A DNA stretch of 14,275 nucleotides from assembly GCA_017613995.1 (NCBI GenBank), contig JAGACT010000144.1, forward strand, positions 1-14,275, written 5' to 3'. Source of the DNA: Eubacteriaceae bacterium. Its GTDB lineage: Bacteria; Bacillota; Clostridia; Eubacteriales; Anaerofustaceae. The translations under genes and the position numbers were made by a program. The notes beneath the pieces were generated by a model. That model did no database searches. It was given only the letters and a program-made list of their open reading frames with translations, and had not been told where the DNA came from. Below, one piece after another: positions 14,274 through 14,275 of the stretch. Positions within the stretch are counted from its first letter, which is position 1, and the number at the start of each line of letters is the position of its first letter.

Positions 14274-14275
14274 GG

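Noticed and set aside
1..14275. tRNA, rRNA, CRISPR array or complete insertion sequence
   Set aside because: I saw no cloverleaf, ribosomal core sequence, regular direct repeats with spacers, or transposase frame on either strand.

Overview
The window looks like a chromosomal stretch from an anaerobic, moderate-GC Firmicute, probably a gut Clostridia/Lachnospiraceae-type bacterium. The grounds are strong GGAGG-type ribosome binding sites, the clostridial GlpA-like/FAD oxidoreductase/DUF1667 trio, a YwaF-type membrane protein, a PF13303-type PTS IIC and oxygen-sensitive Fe-S enzymes. The assignment is inferred from gene content, not from a marker gene.

Layout. Positions 69-5299 hold two minus-strand transcription units. 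The upstream one (5299 to 2112) encodes an anaerobic glycerol-3-phosphate dehydrogenase-like flavoprotein with a C-terminal [2Fe-2S] domain, a second FAD oxidoreductase, a cysteine-rich DUF1667 protein and a minimal TrmO-like protein, with start/stop codons overlapping or almost touching. The next (2003 to 120) encodes a MORN-repeat protein, a LURP-one/YxjI-like protein and a VanY-type D,D-carboxypeptidase lipoprotein, and ends in a clear terminator at 69-98. A lone YwaF/TMEM164-type membrane protein (5494-6282) follows, then about 700 bp of AT-rich DNA with little coding. A minus-strand pair, PTS IIC-like permease plus NUDIX hydrolase (8702 to 6999), ends in a strong terminator. From 8703 the plus strand takes over: ilvE (8950-9963) with its own promoter and terminator, then a three-gene nitrogenase-like operon (10232-13509) with its own promoter, a perfect palindrome at the presumed transcription start, and a terminator.

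The most interesting element is the nitrogenase-like operon. It has a NifH/BchL-type ATPase with both bridging Fe-S cysteines and two diverged NifD/NifK-type subunits. The first subunit keeps three cluster cysteines with spacing like BchN/NifD. The second keeps only one candidate near its N-terminus. Neither has a cysteine where NifD binds FeMo-co, and no cofactor-assembly genes are present. This suggests a DPOR-like two-component reductase with a simple Fe-S cluster and an unknown substrate, not nitrogen fixation.

The right end (13511-14275) is lower in GC and looks rearranged. A HigA antitoxin gene is intact, but only the last codons of the higB toxin remain. The higB reading frame breaks at the foot of a nested GC-rich hairpin followed by a T tract. 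Beyond that lie a near-consensus promoter (TTGACT-17-TATAAT) and an operator-like dyad pointing out of the window, probably at a gene of an inserted or recombined element.
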